Assembly: GCF_014193845.1 (NCBI RefSeq)
Contig: NZ_JACHZX010000004.1
Location: forward strand, 310,001-374,000
DNA length: 64,000 nt
Origin: Sphingomonas sp. BK345
GTDB lineage: Bacteria; Pseudomonadota; Alphaproteobacteria; Sphingomonadales; Sphingomonadaceae
Reading direction: 5' to 3'
Shown here: positions 37,100-49,881 of the stretch, piece after piece
Numbering within the stretch: position 1 is the first letter of the stretch
Layout: each line of letters opens with the position of its first letter
Position numbers and translations under genes: made by a program
The notes under the pieces: model-generated
What the model was told of the DNA's origin: nothing
Seen by the model: only the letters and a program-made list of their open reading frames with translations
Databases searched by the model: none

Positions 37100-38557
37100 A
37101 TGGCACCTTCCCCTTCTCTCATGGCCCATGCGGTCGAGTCGAGCCGGCTCGCCGCGCTGAACGCGCTCGCGCTGCTCGACAGCGAGCCCGAGAGGGAATT
37201 CGACGCGCTGGTGGCGCTCGCGGCGCAGCTGCTCGGCTGCCCCACCGCGCTGCTCAACCTCGTTGACCGCGACCGGCTGTGGATCAAGGCCAGCGCACGA
37301 CCGACCGAGACGCGCGAGCTCCAGCGCGACATCGCCTTCTGCGACCGTACCGTCAGCGAGCGCGACATGGTGGTGATCGAGGACCTCGCCGCCGACCCGC
37401 GTTTCGGCACCAGCCCGCTAGTGGTGGAGAACGGCCTGCGCTTCTACGCCGGCGCGCCGGTCAACGTGCTCGGCCAGGACGGCGCGCGCCACACCGTGGG
37501 GACAATCTGTGCGGTCGACATCGCACCGCGGACGCTCGACGAGGCGGCACGCGCCGCGCTGCGTCACCTTGCCGCGCTGGCCGAGGCGCTGCTCGACGCG
37601 CGCCGCACCGCGCTGAAGGCGATCCATATCGCCACCACGGGCGAGCTGCTGGTTACAAGACTCGCGCGCCAGGATCATATCTTCCGCCAGGCCGAGCAGA
37701 TCGCGATGATCGGCTCGTGGCGGCTGTCGATCGCGGACCAGTCGCTGGAATGGTCGGACAACGTCTACCGCATCCACGGCCTGCCGCTGGGCGAGAAACC
37801 CGATCTGTCGCGCGCGCTCGCCTTCTACCCTGCCGCCGTGCGCGACGGCGTCGCCGCTACGATCGAGGCTGCGATTCGCGAGGGCAGACCCTTCGACTTC
37901 GAAAGCGACTTCGTCACCGCCGATGGCCGCACGCTACGCGTTCGCTCGATGGGCGATCCCGAGGTCGTCGACGGCCGGGTCGTCGGCATGGTCGGCGTGT
38001 TCCAGGACATCACCGAGCGCCACGCGCTCGAGGTGCAGCTGCGTCACGCCGCCGACACCGATGCGCTCACCGGCCTGGCCAACCGCGCCGCGTTCGACCG
38101 CGCGCTCGACTATGCGATGGCGCGCGCGCGACGCGACCGTACGCCCCTGCACCTCGTACTGATCGACCTCGACGGCTTCAAGGCGATCAACGACACGCTG
38201 GGCCACGGCGCGGGCGACGACGTCCTGCGGCTCACCGGCGCGGCGCTGTCCGAGCCGTGGCTGAGCGGCACGCTCGCGGCGCGGATCGGCGGCGACGAGT
38301 TCGCGCTCATCGTCGAGGACCCGGCGCTGATCGCCGACCTTGACTCGCTGCGCGAGCGGATCGAGGCGGCGCTGCGAGTCGCGGTCGCGGCGAACGGCGT
38401 GACGATGACGAGCGCGGGCTCGGTCGGCATCGCCGCCTTCGACGACGACTGCCACTCGTTGCGCGACCTGGCGCGCCGCGCCGACGTGTTGCTGTACCAG
38501 GCCAAGCGCGCGCGCGTCGGCCAGCGCCGCTTCGCGCCGCCGCGCCGGGTGGCGTAG
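37100..38557 (+). CDS. Diguanylate cyclase with GAF and PAS sensor domains
   Basis: A 485-residue cytoplasmic protein. An N-terminal GAF domain (about 18-170: LLDSEPEREFDALVALAAQLLGCP, IAFCDRTV, FYAGAPVNV) and a PAS/PAC domain (about 200-308: MIGSWRLSIADQSLEWSDNVYRIHG, VGVFQDITERH) precede a GGDEF domain (about 318-480). The active-site GGDEF is intact at 397-401, with NDTLGHGAGD and DALTGLANRAAF, so it should make cyclic di-GMP. No RxxD inhibitory site is seen just upstream of GGDEF, and no EAL domain. There are no membrane helices, so the signal is intracellular. It is divergent from xerC. Confidence 0.93.
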   Translation: MAPSPSLMAHAVESSRLAALNALALLDSEPEREFDALVALAAQLLGCPTALLNLVDRDRLWIKASARPTETRELQRDIAFCDRTVSERDMVVIEDLAADPRFGTSPLVVENGLRFYAGAPVNVLGQDGARHTVGTICAVDIAPRTLDEAARAALRHLAALAEALLDARRTALKAIHIATTGELLVTRLARQDHIFRQAEQIAMIGSWRLSIADQSLEWSDNVYRIHGLPLGEKPDLSRALAFYPAAVRDGVAATIEAAIREGRPFDFESDFVTADGRTLRVRSMGDPEVVDGRVVGMVGVFQDITERHALEVQLRHAADTDALTGLANRAAFDRALDYAMARARRDRTPLHLVLIDLDGFKAINDTLGHGAGDDVLRLTGAALSEPWLSGTLAARIGGDEFALIVEDPALIADLDSLRERIEAALRVAVAANGVTMTSAGSVGIAAFDDDCHSLRDLARRADVLLYQAKRARVGQRRFAPPRRVA

Positions 38558-38575
38558 CGGGGCTTTCGCTCCGAC

Positions 38576-39328
38576 TCAGCCGCCGCGAGCCACCTGAAAT
38601 CCGGCGAAGGACTGGCTCACCGGCATCAGCTCGAGCCGGTTGACGTTGAGATGCGGCGGCAGCGTCGCGATCCACAGCACGGTCGCGGCGATGTCCTCTG
38701 CGGTCATCGGCTCGGCCCCGGCGTAGAGCGTGTCGGAAGCAGCCTGGTCACCGCCGGTGCGCACGAGAGTGAACTCGGTCTCGACCATGCCGGGATCAAT
38801 CGCACTGACCCGAACGCCGGTACCGTGCAGGTCCGACCGCAGCATCAGCGTGAGCTGCTGCACGAAGGCCTTGGTGCCGCCGTACACGTTGCCGCCCGGG
38901 TAAGGGTAGCTGCCCGCGACGGAGGCGAGATTGATGATCGCGCCCTTGCGCTCGATCAGGCCAGGCAGCAGCCGGTGGGTGATCGCCACCAGCGCGGTGA
39001 CGTTGGTGTCGATCATCGTCTTCCACTGCGCCAAATCGGCGTGCTGCGCGGGGCCGGTCCCCAGCGCAAGCCCGGCATTGTTGACGAGCAGGTCGATGCC
39101 GCGGAAGCGTTCGGGAAGCGCGTCCAGCGCCGAAGCGACCGCGGCCTCGTCGCGCACGTCGAACACAACGGGCAGCAGGGCCTCGCCGAGCTCGGCCCGC
39201 AGCGCGTCGAGTCGGTCGCCGCGGCGACCGGTCGCGATCACCTGCCAGCCCGCCCCCGCCAGCGCGCGCGCGGTAGCGGCGCCGATCCCCGAGGTAGCGC
39301 CCGTCACGATCGCGGTCTTGACTGTCAT
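38576..39328 (-). CDS. Short-chain dehydrogenase, YdfG-like (NADP-dependent 3-hydroxy acid dehydrogenase)
   Basis: A 250-residue classical SDR. It has the cofactor motif TGATSGIG, IATGRRGDRLDAL (NADP-selective Arg), NNAGLAL, the catalytic Ser in INLASVAGSYPYPGGNVYGGTKAFVQ with Tyr and Lys in Y-x3-K, and a C-terminal LPPHLNVNRLELMPVSQSFAG closely like E. coli YdfG, which acts on 3-hydroxypropionate, malonic semialdehyde and L-allo-threonine. The start may be 39328 (MTVKTAIVTG) or 39340; GGGAAGAGG is right before the latter. Confidence 0.88.
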   Translation of the reverse strand: MTVKTAIVTGATSGIGAATARALAGAGWQVIATGRRGDRLDALRAELGEALLPVVFDVRDEAAVASALDALPERFRGIDLLVNNAGLALGTGPAQHADLAQWKTMIDTNVTALVAITHRLLPGLIERKGAIINLASVAGSYPYPGGNVYGGTKAFVQQLTLMLRSDLHGTGVRVSAIDPGMVETEFTLVRTGGDQAASDTLYAGAEPMTAEDIAATVLWIATLPPHLNVNRLELMPVSQSFAGFQVARGG

Positions 39329-39582
39329 GAACGTACCCATCCTCTTCCCGGACCGATGCGGCGGCCACCGCCGTCTCTCATACGACGGTTGCGCGCGGGG
39401 TCTAGCGCCCCGAGCGCCGTCACGCCGACGCCGCGGCGCACAACGACCGGCATCGCACCTCGGCGAGGCTAAGACATCTCCGAGAGAAGGTTATTGGAGG
39501 TAGCGGGAAACGATACGTGTGTGGCTCGCCGCCATAGTATGGCGCCACCCGCTCGCCGCATCGCCGCTCGCCGCCGGACGAA

Positions 39583-39612
39583 AGCGGCGGCGGCGCACCC
39601 GTCGCCGCCGCT
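39583..39612 (-). terminator. Probable terminator of the 39.6 kb gene
   Basis: Ten-pair hairpin AGCGGCGGCG / CGCCGCCGCT with a 10-base loop, just beyond the stop on the minus strand and followed there by TTTCGTCC. The rest of 39341-39618 holds no gene. Confidence 0.5.
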
Positions 39613-39618
39613 CCCGGG

Positions 39619-40470
39619 TCAGGCGAGGCGGTTCTGTCGCAGGCCCGTGCGATCGGACGGCCGATAAGGCGTGAACCAGCGGCCGTGCTCGGCCGTATCG
39701 TTCACCGGATTCACGAAGAGCTGCAGCAGCGACGCCCGCGAGGTCGTGACCGACGACGTCGGCGTGATCGCTCGCAGCCCGCGGGCCAGCGTCGTCGCGG
39801 CCGAGTCCGGCGCCGCGACCGACGGCCCCGTCACCGTTGCCGTCTCGTCAGCGTTCAGTTCGACCGTGGGTCCATCGTTGCCGTGAACCACCGGATGCGG
39901 GTGCGCGAGCCATTCCACCTCGGCCGCGGCGCGTTGCTCTCGGTCGGCGTACCACTCGTCGAAACTTCTGTACGGCTGAGCGTAACCGTGGAAGCAATTG
40001 GGTCGATTGTGAGTGGTCGTGAAATATATCTTCTTCTCTTCCTCGGACAGGCTGTTTATGAAATTCAACTCGTTTACACAACCACCTCTATCAATCCCGC
40101 CGTTGTAATTCCACGATCTTATATAAAGATCCTTTCCGAGTTTCTCGATCTCGCTATCGTCGAACGACTGATAGAGACTTCTCGCCTGAAGCGACTCTTT
40201 CGAGCTATCAGTGAACGACCCATCTATCTGGCGTCTAAACGCTTGCGACCATGCACTTAGCTTTTGATCTAACGAATAGGCACCTGTCTTATCGTTGATT
40301 ATTTTGATGTATTTATTAAATTCTTCCAGCAGTTTCTTCTTGTCCGACCCAGCTGGCGATATGGACTCGATCTCGTCCGATGCCGGTCTTGTCTCGACCC
40401 GCGCCTCCGGACGCGCCACCTGCAACGTATTCGCGTTCGATGCGATCGCGCTCGTATTGATCGTTGTCAT
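39619..40470 (-). CDS. Hypothetical protein in lower-GC patch
   Basis: A 283-residue protein beginning MTTINTSAIASNANTLQVAR. I do not recognise it. There is no signal peptide. The centre (about residues 40-160) is rich in Lys, Asn, Ile, Tyr and Ser and coded by clearly lower-GC codons than the flanks: DKKKLLEEFNKYIKIINDKTG, SEEEKKIYFTTTHNRPNCFHG. The C-terminal third returns to Ala/Thr/Pro-rich composition. AGGAG stands 7 nt upstream of the ATG. It follows a small secreted-protein gene by 77 bp on the same strand, so both probably form one unit, perhaps acquired. An exported effector is conceivable but nothing proves it. Confidence 0.6.
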   Translation of the reverse strand: MTTINTSAIASNANTLQVARPEARVETRPASDEIESISPAGSDKKKLLEEFNKYIKIINDKTGAYSLDQKLSAWSQAFRRQIDGSFTDSSKESLQARSLYQSFDDSEIEKLGKDLYIRSWNYNGGIDRGGCVNELNFINSLSEEEKKIYFTTTHNRPNCFHGYAQPYRSFDEWYADREQRAAAEVEWLAHPHPVVHGNDGPTVELNADETATVTGPSVAAPDSAATTLARGLRAITPTSSVTTSRASLLQLFVNPVNDTAEHGRWFTPYRPSDRTGLRQNRLA

Positions 40471-40546
40471 CACTTTCTCCTCGCATGATAACGGCCATGG
40501 ACGCTGCCGGCGCGGAACAATCGTCCACCGGCATCGCGCAACGACG

Positions 40547-41023
40547 TCATTCGGACGCCGCCTTGTTGATCACTGGATAAGCGGTAAACCGGCCCGTTTG
40601 TTCGTTTACATCTGCCGTGATCGCGCAATCGTACACCTTCTCTGCCGATTCAGATCCGTCCTGCTGTTTGGCGACGAAATCAAAGACGTATTTACCCTTC
40701 GCGTTCCACCAGAAAACGTGGCTTGAGAAATAGCACCCATAATTGGTGTCATCGGCCCAGGTTGTTGTCCCACTGAAATTTTGCCCGGCGGGCGCGTAGG
40801 CGTGCCCCTCGCTAGTCCCACCGCCGGGAGAAATTTCATCCGGCAGAGATTTTTCGTAGCTCGAAGAGAATGAGTCTCCCTTGGATATAAGCTTTTTATC
40901 GCCGTTGTTGGTGAAGTGATATTCTCCACCGAGCCCGCCGTCACTCTTCCCGGCGAGAGCCGGTGCGGCGAGCGCGACGCAGACCGCCGCGAACACGGCG
41001 CGCGAACTTGATCGAAACTTCAT
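40547..41023 (-). CDS. Small secreted hypothetical protein
   Basis: A 158-residue protein with a signal peptide (MKFRSSSRAVFAAVCVALAAPALA). The mature domain, about 134 residues, is rich in Gly, Asn, Tyr and aromatic residues (GGEYHFTNNGDKKL, TNYGCYFSSHVFWWNAKGKYVFDFV) with two Cys that could form one disulfide (YGCYF and YDCAI). AAAGGAGGG precedes the ATG at 41023 at ideal spacing, which decides this start over one at 41038. Codon use is lower in GC than neighbours. Unknown family; first gene of a two-gene accessory patch. Confidence 0.65.
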   Translation of the reverse strand: MKFRSSSRAVFAAVCVALAAPALAGKSDGGLGGEYHFTNNGDKKLISKGDSFSSSYEKSLPDEISPGGGTSEGHAYAPAGQNFSGTTTWADDTNYGCYFSSHVFWWNAKGKYVFDFVAKQQDGSESAEKVYDCAITADVNEQTGRFTAYPVINKAASE

Positions 41024-41259
41024 GAACCCTCCTTTCATCGAACGAGGCTCTCTTATTGTAGCCAGAGCGACCGCCCGCCCGCGCACCGCTCCGCCGCGTA
41101 CGCGCACCCGGCCGTGAGAATCCTTTGCACGGAGGGTGATAGAATTACCCGGATCGGCGATACGACTCTGCCCCGTGCGTCGCAGCGCGCTACAAGGGGC
41201 AGTTGCTCAGCACCGCCTCGTCGCGCACCGCTCTTCCCGCCTTCTCCGCCCTGCTCCAT

Positions 41260-43440
41260 ATGGCGCGCATGTCCTCCCGCGCGCGCGTCCTCGTCCTCAA
41301 CTCGGCGCTCGGCCCGCTCGACTATCGCGTGCCGCGCGAGTTGGCGGTCGAGCCGGGCTCGATCGTGGTCGCGCCGCTCGGGCCGCGCCAGCTGCTCGGC
41401 GTGGTGTGGGAGCCCGAGCGGATGCCGTCGGACGCCGAGGTCGGCGACAATCGCCTGCGCAACTTGCTCGCGGTGGCGGACGTGCCGCCGCTGCGCGCGC
41501 CCTTGCGCCGGCTGATCGAGTGGACCGCGGACTATTACCTCGCCCCCCCTGCGGCGGTGGCGCGGATGACGCTGTCGTCGAGCGCGGCGCTCGAGGGCGC
41601 GCGCAGCGCGGTCGAATATCGCGCCACCGGCGCGGTGCCGGACCGGCTCACCCCGCAGCGCGCGCAGGCGCTCGAGCGTATCGGCGACCGCCAGGGATTG
41701 ATCCGCGAGCTGGCGACGATCGCCGAGGTGAGCGATGCGGTGATCCGCGGGCTGGTCAAGAGCGGCGCGATCGAGCCGGTCGAGGTGGGGATCGACAGCC
41801 CTTATCCCTCCCCCGACCCCGATCACGCACCGCCCGCGCTCTCACCGGAACAGGGCGAAGCGGCCGCGACGCTGATCGGCGCGGTCGAGGCCGCCGCGTT
41901 CCAGCCGATCCTGCTCGACGGCGTCACCGGGTCGGGCAAGACCGAGGTCTATTTCGAGGCGGTCGCGGCGGCGCTGCGCGCGGGCCGACAGGTGCTGGTG
42001 CTGCTCCCCGAGATCGCGCTGACCGAGCCCTTCCTTAAGCGCTTCCACGATCGCTTCGGCTGCGAGCCGGTGGCGTGGCACTCGGGGCTGCGCGCGACGC
42101 AGCGGCGGCGCGCCTGGCGCGCGGTGGCGAGCGGCGAGGCCAAGGTGACGGTGGGAGCGCGCTCGGCGCTGTTCCTGCCCTACGCCGAGCTCGGGCTGAT
42201 CGTGGTCGACGAGGCGCACGAGACCAGCTTCAAGCAGGAGGACGGCGTCCACTATCACGCGCGCGACGTGGCGGTGATGCGCGGGCTGTTCGAGCGCTGC
42301 CCGGTGATCCTCGCCTCCGCCACGCCCGCGATCGAGACGCGCCACCAGGTCGCGCTCGGCACCTATGCCGAGGTCAAGCTGCCGGGCCGCTACGGCGTCG
42401 CCGAGCTGCCCGCGATCGCCGCGATCGACCTGATCGAGGAGCCGCCCGAGCGCGGCCGCTGGCTCAGCCCGCGACTGGTCGAGGCACTGCGCGACACGCT
42501 CGCGCGCGGCGAGCAGTCGCTGCTTTTCCTCAACCGCCGCGGCTACGCGCCGCTGACGCTCTGCCGCACCTGCGGGCACCGCTTCCAATGCCCGAACTGC
42601 ACCGCCTGGATGGTCGAGCACCGGCTGACGCGCCGGCTCGCCTGCCACCATTGCGGGCATGTCGAACCGGTGCCGCGGCTCTGCCCCGAGTGCAGCAACG
42701 AGGACACGTTGGTGGCGTGCGGCCCCGGGGTCGAACGGATCGCGGACGAGGTCGCGGCGCTATTCCCGGAGGCGCGCGCGGCGGTGGTGACGTCCGACAC
42801 GATCTGGTCGCCGGCCAAGGCGGCGGAGTTCGTCGCCCGCATGGAAGAAGGTGCGATCGACATCGTCGTCGGCACGCAGCTGGTGACCAAGGGCTATCAT
42901 TTCCCCAACCTGACGTTGGTCGGGGTGGTCGACGCCGACCTCGGGCTGGACGGCGGCGACCTGCGCGCGGCCGAGCGCACCTTCCAGCAGATCCGCCAGG
43001 TCTCCGGACGCGCGGGGCGCGGTGCGAAGAAGGGGCAGGTGTTCATCCAGACGCACAGTCCCAAGGCGCAGGTGATGCAGGCGCTGGTGACCGGCGACGC
43101 CGATGCCTTCTACGCCGCCGAGACCGAGGCGCGGCAGGACGCCGGAGCGCCGCCGTACGGCCGCTACGCCGCGATCATCGTGTCGAGCGAGGAACAGGCC
43201 GCCGCGCACGAGGTGGCGCGACTGATCGGGCGGCACGCGCCCGAGGTCGAGGGAATGGCGGTGTACGGCCCCGCCCCGGCGCCGCTGGCGATGCTGCGCG
43301 GACGGCACCGTTTCCGCCTGCTGGTCCACGCACGGCGCGCGCTCGACGTGCAGGACGTGATCCGCGCCTGGCTGGGTACGCTCGACTGGCCGGCGAAGGT
43401 GCGTGTCGCGGTGGACGTCGACCCGTACAGCTTCCTCTGA
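41260..43440 (+). CDS. priA: Primosomal protein N' (replication restart helicase)
   Basis: A 726-residue superfamily 2 helicase that reloads the replisome at stalled forks. The N-terminal DNA-binding domain (VLVLNSALGPLDYRVP) precedes Walker A GVTGSGKTE, the DEAH box VVDEAHETSFKQ, and the zinc region with eight Cys in pairs (CRTCGHRFQCPNC, CHHCGHVEPVPRLCPEC). Helicase motifs VGTQLVTKGYHFPNLTLV and QVSGRAGRG follow. ATG at 41260 or 41269 would both suit; longer starts are not family-like. Confidence 0.95.
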   Translation: MARMSSRARVLVLNSALGPLDYRVPRELAVEPGSIVVAPLGPRQLLGVVWEPERMPSDAEVGDNRLRNLLAVADVPPLRAPLRRLIEWTADYYLAPPAAVARMTLSSSAALEGARSAVEYRATGAVPDRLTPQRAQALERIGDRQGLIRELATIAEVSDAVIRGLVKSGAIEPVEVGIDSPYPSPDPDHAPPALSPEQGEAAATLIGAVEAAAFQPILLDGVTGSGKTEVYFEAVAAALRAGRQVLVLLPEIALTEPFLKRFHDRFGCEPVAWHSGLRATQRRRAWRAVASGEAKVTVGARSALFLPYAELGLIVVDEAHETSFKQEDGVHYHARDVAVMRGLFERCPVILASATPAIETRHQVALGTYAEVKLPGRYGVAELPAIAAIDLIEEPPERGRWLSPRLVEALRDTLARGEQSLLFLNRRGYAPLTLCRTCGHRFQCPNCTAWMVEHRLTRRLACHHCGHVEPVPRLCPECSNEDTLVACGPGVERIADEVAALFPEARAAVVTSDTIWSPAKAAEFVARMEEGAIDIVVGTQLVTKGYHFPNLTLVGVVDADLGLDGGDLRAAERTFQQIRQVSGRAGRGAKKGQVFIQTHSPKAQVMQALVTGDADAFYAAETEARQDAGAPPYGRYAAIIVSSEEQAAAHEVARLIGRHAPEVEGMAVYGPAPAPLAMLRGRHRFRLLVHARRALDVQDVIRAWLGTLDWPAKVRVAVDVDPYSFL

Positions 43441-43459
43441 TCCGCGTCGGCGAGCAGCC

Positions 43460-43711
43460 TCAGCCGGCGTGTTCGGCCAGCACCGTCAGCCCCTTGGCGT
43501 TGACCTCGGCGAAGCCGCCGCGGATCGCGATCGTCTCGGGCGCGGCGCCGGGCGCCTTCTGCACCAGCACCTCGCCGTCACGGATCGTCGACATGAAGGG
43601 CGCGTGCCCCTCGAGCACGGCGAAGTCGCCGTCGGTGCCGGGCACCGTGACCATATGCACCTCGTCGGAGCGGACGAGGCGTTCGGGAGTGACGAGTTCG
43701 AAGTGCAGCAT
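43460..43711 (-). CDS. atpC: ATP synthase epsilon subunit (short form)
   Basis: An 83-residue epsilon subunit. It has the N-terminal beta-sandwich only: [64 protein letters not shown]. The C-terminal two-helix inhibitory domain of the roughly 135-residue enterobacterial protein is missing, as in several alphaproteobacteria where another protein inhibits the enzyme. It is the last F1 gene; an unrelated coiled-coil gene separates it from atpD. Confidence 0.93.
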   Translation of the reverse strand: MLHFELVTPERLVRSDEVHMVTVPGTDGDFAVLEGHAPFMSTIRDGEVLVQKAPGAAPETIAIRGGFAEVNAKGLTVLAEHAG

Positions 43712-43796
43712 GGGTCTGATATCCTGGACGGCATGAAAGAGATAAGGCCGAGGCGTGCGGGCGACGGCGCACGGGCGCCGACGCGGGGCTAGCTTA

Positions 43797-44240
43797 TCAC
43801 AGCTTCAGTACTGCGATCAGCACGCCCGTGGCGGTGAAGATCGCGCCGACGAGCCAGGTGAGCGGCTGCGTCTTGGCCGACTCGATCCGGGCGGTCATGC
43901 GCTCCTCGACCAGGCGAAGATCGGTGGCGAACTGAGCGAAGCGGGCGTCGACCTTGACGTCCGCTTCATCGAGCCGCGCCTCGATATGATCGAACCGCGC
44001 GTCGACCTGGGCGAAGCGCGCATCGACACGGGCTGCCTCTCGATCGAACTGACCATCGACACGAGCAGCCTCCCGCTCGAAGCGAGCATCAATCCGCTCG
44101 CCCAGACGATCCAGATCCGCCTTCGTCGCCGCGCCTTCGCTCATCGCGCCACCGATCGCGGCGGCGATGGCCTCGGCCTGGTCCTGCGGCAGCGCCGCCG
44201 CGCGCAGGTCCTTCGCGATCGAGAGCGTGTCGATGCCCAT
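43797..44240 (-). CDS. Coiled-coil single-pass membrane protein (CCDC90/DUF1640-like)
   Basis: A 147-residue protein placed between atpD and atpC on the same strand. Residues 1-35 include [30 protein letters not shown]; residues 40-115 form a long coiled coil with repeating RxDxRF units ([39 protein letters not shown]); a hydrophobic helix [18 protein letters not shown] ends the chain. This layout matches the CCDC90/Fmp32 (DUF1640) group related to mitochondrial uniporter regulators. A structural or assembly link to the ATP synthase is only suggested by position. Confidence 0.7.
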   Translation of the reverse strand: MGIDTLSIAKDLRAAALPQDQAEAIAAAIGGAMSEGAATKADLDRLGERIDARFEREAARVDGQFDREAARVDARFAQVDARFDHIEARLDEADVKVDARFAQFATDLRLVEERMTARIESAKTQPLTWLVGAIFTATGVLIAVLKL

Positions 44241-44277
44241 ACCACCCTAAAGTAGCCGGGCACCGACCCCGAGTCGA

Positions 44278-46369
<2,092 letters not shown>

Positions 46370-46373
<4 letters not shown>

Positions 46374-47248
46374 AGCGCCTCGGCGCCCGAGATGATCTCC
46401 ACCAGCTCGGTGGTGATCGCCGCCTGCCGCGCGCGGTTGTACTGAATGCTCAGCCGCTTGATCATGTCACCCGCGTTGCGCGTGGCATTGTCCATCGCGG
46501 TCATGCGGCTGCCCTGCTCGGACGCGGCATTCTCCAGCATGGCGCGGAAGATCTGGATGGCGACGTTGCGCGGCAGCAGGTCGGCGAGGATCGCTTCCTC
46601 GCTGGGCTCATATTCGACCGTCGCGTCACCGGCGTTCGCCAGCCTGGGCTCGCCGCGATCGGAGATGGCAACCGGGATGATCTGCTGGCCCACCGGCTGC
46701 TGCACCAGCGCCGACTGGAACTTGGCGTAGAACAGATGCGCGACGTCGAACTCGCCGGCGGTGTAGCGCGCGATCAGGTCGTCCGCGATCGCCTTGGCGT
46801 CGTCGAACGCCACGGTCTTCACCGTGGACAGATCGTGGTCGACCTTGATCGCTTGCGGGTAGAAGCGACGCAGCACGCGCCCCTTCTTGCCGGCGAGATA
46901 GAAGATCACGGTCTTGCCCGCGGCCTCCAGCTCCTCGGCCTTGCGGCGCGCGGCGCGGACGATGTTGGTGTTGAACGCGCCCGCGAGGCCGCGCTCCGAG
47001 GTGGCGACCACCAGCAGATGCACCTGGTCCTTGCCCGTCCCTGCCAGCAGCGGCGAGGCGCCGACACCGACGTTGCGCGCCAGGCTGGCGACGACGCCCT
47101 CGAGCCGCTCGGCATAGGGGCGACCGGCGATCGCGGCCTCCTGCGCGCGGCGCAGCTTGGCGGCGGCGACCATCTTCATCGCCTTGGTGATCTTCTGCGT
47201 CGACTTGACCGAGCCGATGCGGATCTTGAGGGCCTTGAGTGACGCCAT
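46370..47248 (-). CDS. atpG: ATP synthase F1 gamma subunit
   Basis: A 292-residue rotor subunit. The N-terminal helix [36 protein letters not shown] and the C-terminal helix ending [22 protein letters not shown] form the shaft coiled coil, and [21 protein letters not shown] is the conserved Rossmann-type block. It follows atpA after a gap of 102 bp that contains a REP-like hairpin, and overlaps the lipoprotein gene downstream by 4 nt. Confidence 0.95.
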
Positions 47249-47262
47249 TCTATCCTCTTGCC

Positions 47263-47330
47263 GTCATCCCGGCGAAGGCCGGGATCCAGTTTCCACCGTC
47301 GGACTGGACCCCGGCCTGCGCCGGGGTGAC
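47263..47330. repeat. REP-like hairpin inside the atp operon (atpA-atpG gap)
   Basis: GTCATCCCGGCGAAGGCCGGGATCCAG and CTGGACCCCGGCCTGCGCCGGGGTGAC form an imperfect stem of about 27 bp. On the transcript it lies between atpA and atpG. It might stabilise the upstream mRNA part or reduce downstream expression. Confidence 0.75.
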
Positions 47331-47350
47331 GGTCATGCGTGTGTCAGCGA

Positions 47351-49454
<2,104 letters not shown>

Positions 49455-49778
49455 GCGATCCACTTTCCTCGCATAAACCCAAGGGTGTCGAACCCATGCG
49501 ACCGGGTGGCGCGCGGCGGCGCCTTCGCTTGGGTAGCGGCGCGCGTAGCAAAGGGTTGCCGGGGATGCAACCGGAGCGGGCGGGTGTGGTGTTCAACGTG
49601 ATCAACGGCGTGCGCGGCGGCGTGAGGGTTCGGGCGCAAGCCGTGGGATGCGGTGAGGGAGGCGGTGGCGTATAGACATGGGTAATGGTCGCGACCCGAT
49701 ACGTACAGAGGCCGCCGCGACGCCGAGGCAAGCGAGATGGCCGATGACCGACACGGTGCCCCTCCCCCACGCCCTTCC

Positions 49779-49872
49779 GTCATCCCGGACTTGGTCCGGG
49801 ATCCACCCATCCGCGGATTCTGCCGCCGACGCGTATTCGGCACGGTGGATCCCGGACCAAGTCCGGGATGAC
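49779..49872. repeat. Perfect-armed REP palindrome upstream of the ada-like gene
   Basis: Two perfect 29-base inverted arms (GTCATCCCGGACTTGGTCCG... and the complement ending ...GTCCGGGATGAC) with a 36-base loop. This is the best-preserved copy of the family in the window. It lies in the 49455-49881 gap between atpH and the ada-like gene; the rest of that gap shows no gene. Confidence 0.85.
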
Positions 49873-49881
49873 GGGGGATGG

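Noticed and set aside
41260-43736. A 553-codon frame inside priA on the same strand in another phase (42075-43736)
   Set aside because: It is Arg/Ala-rich shadow reading; the priA frame has all helicase and zinc motifs.
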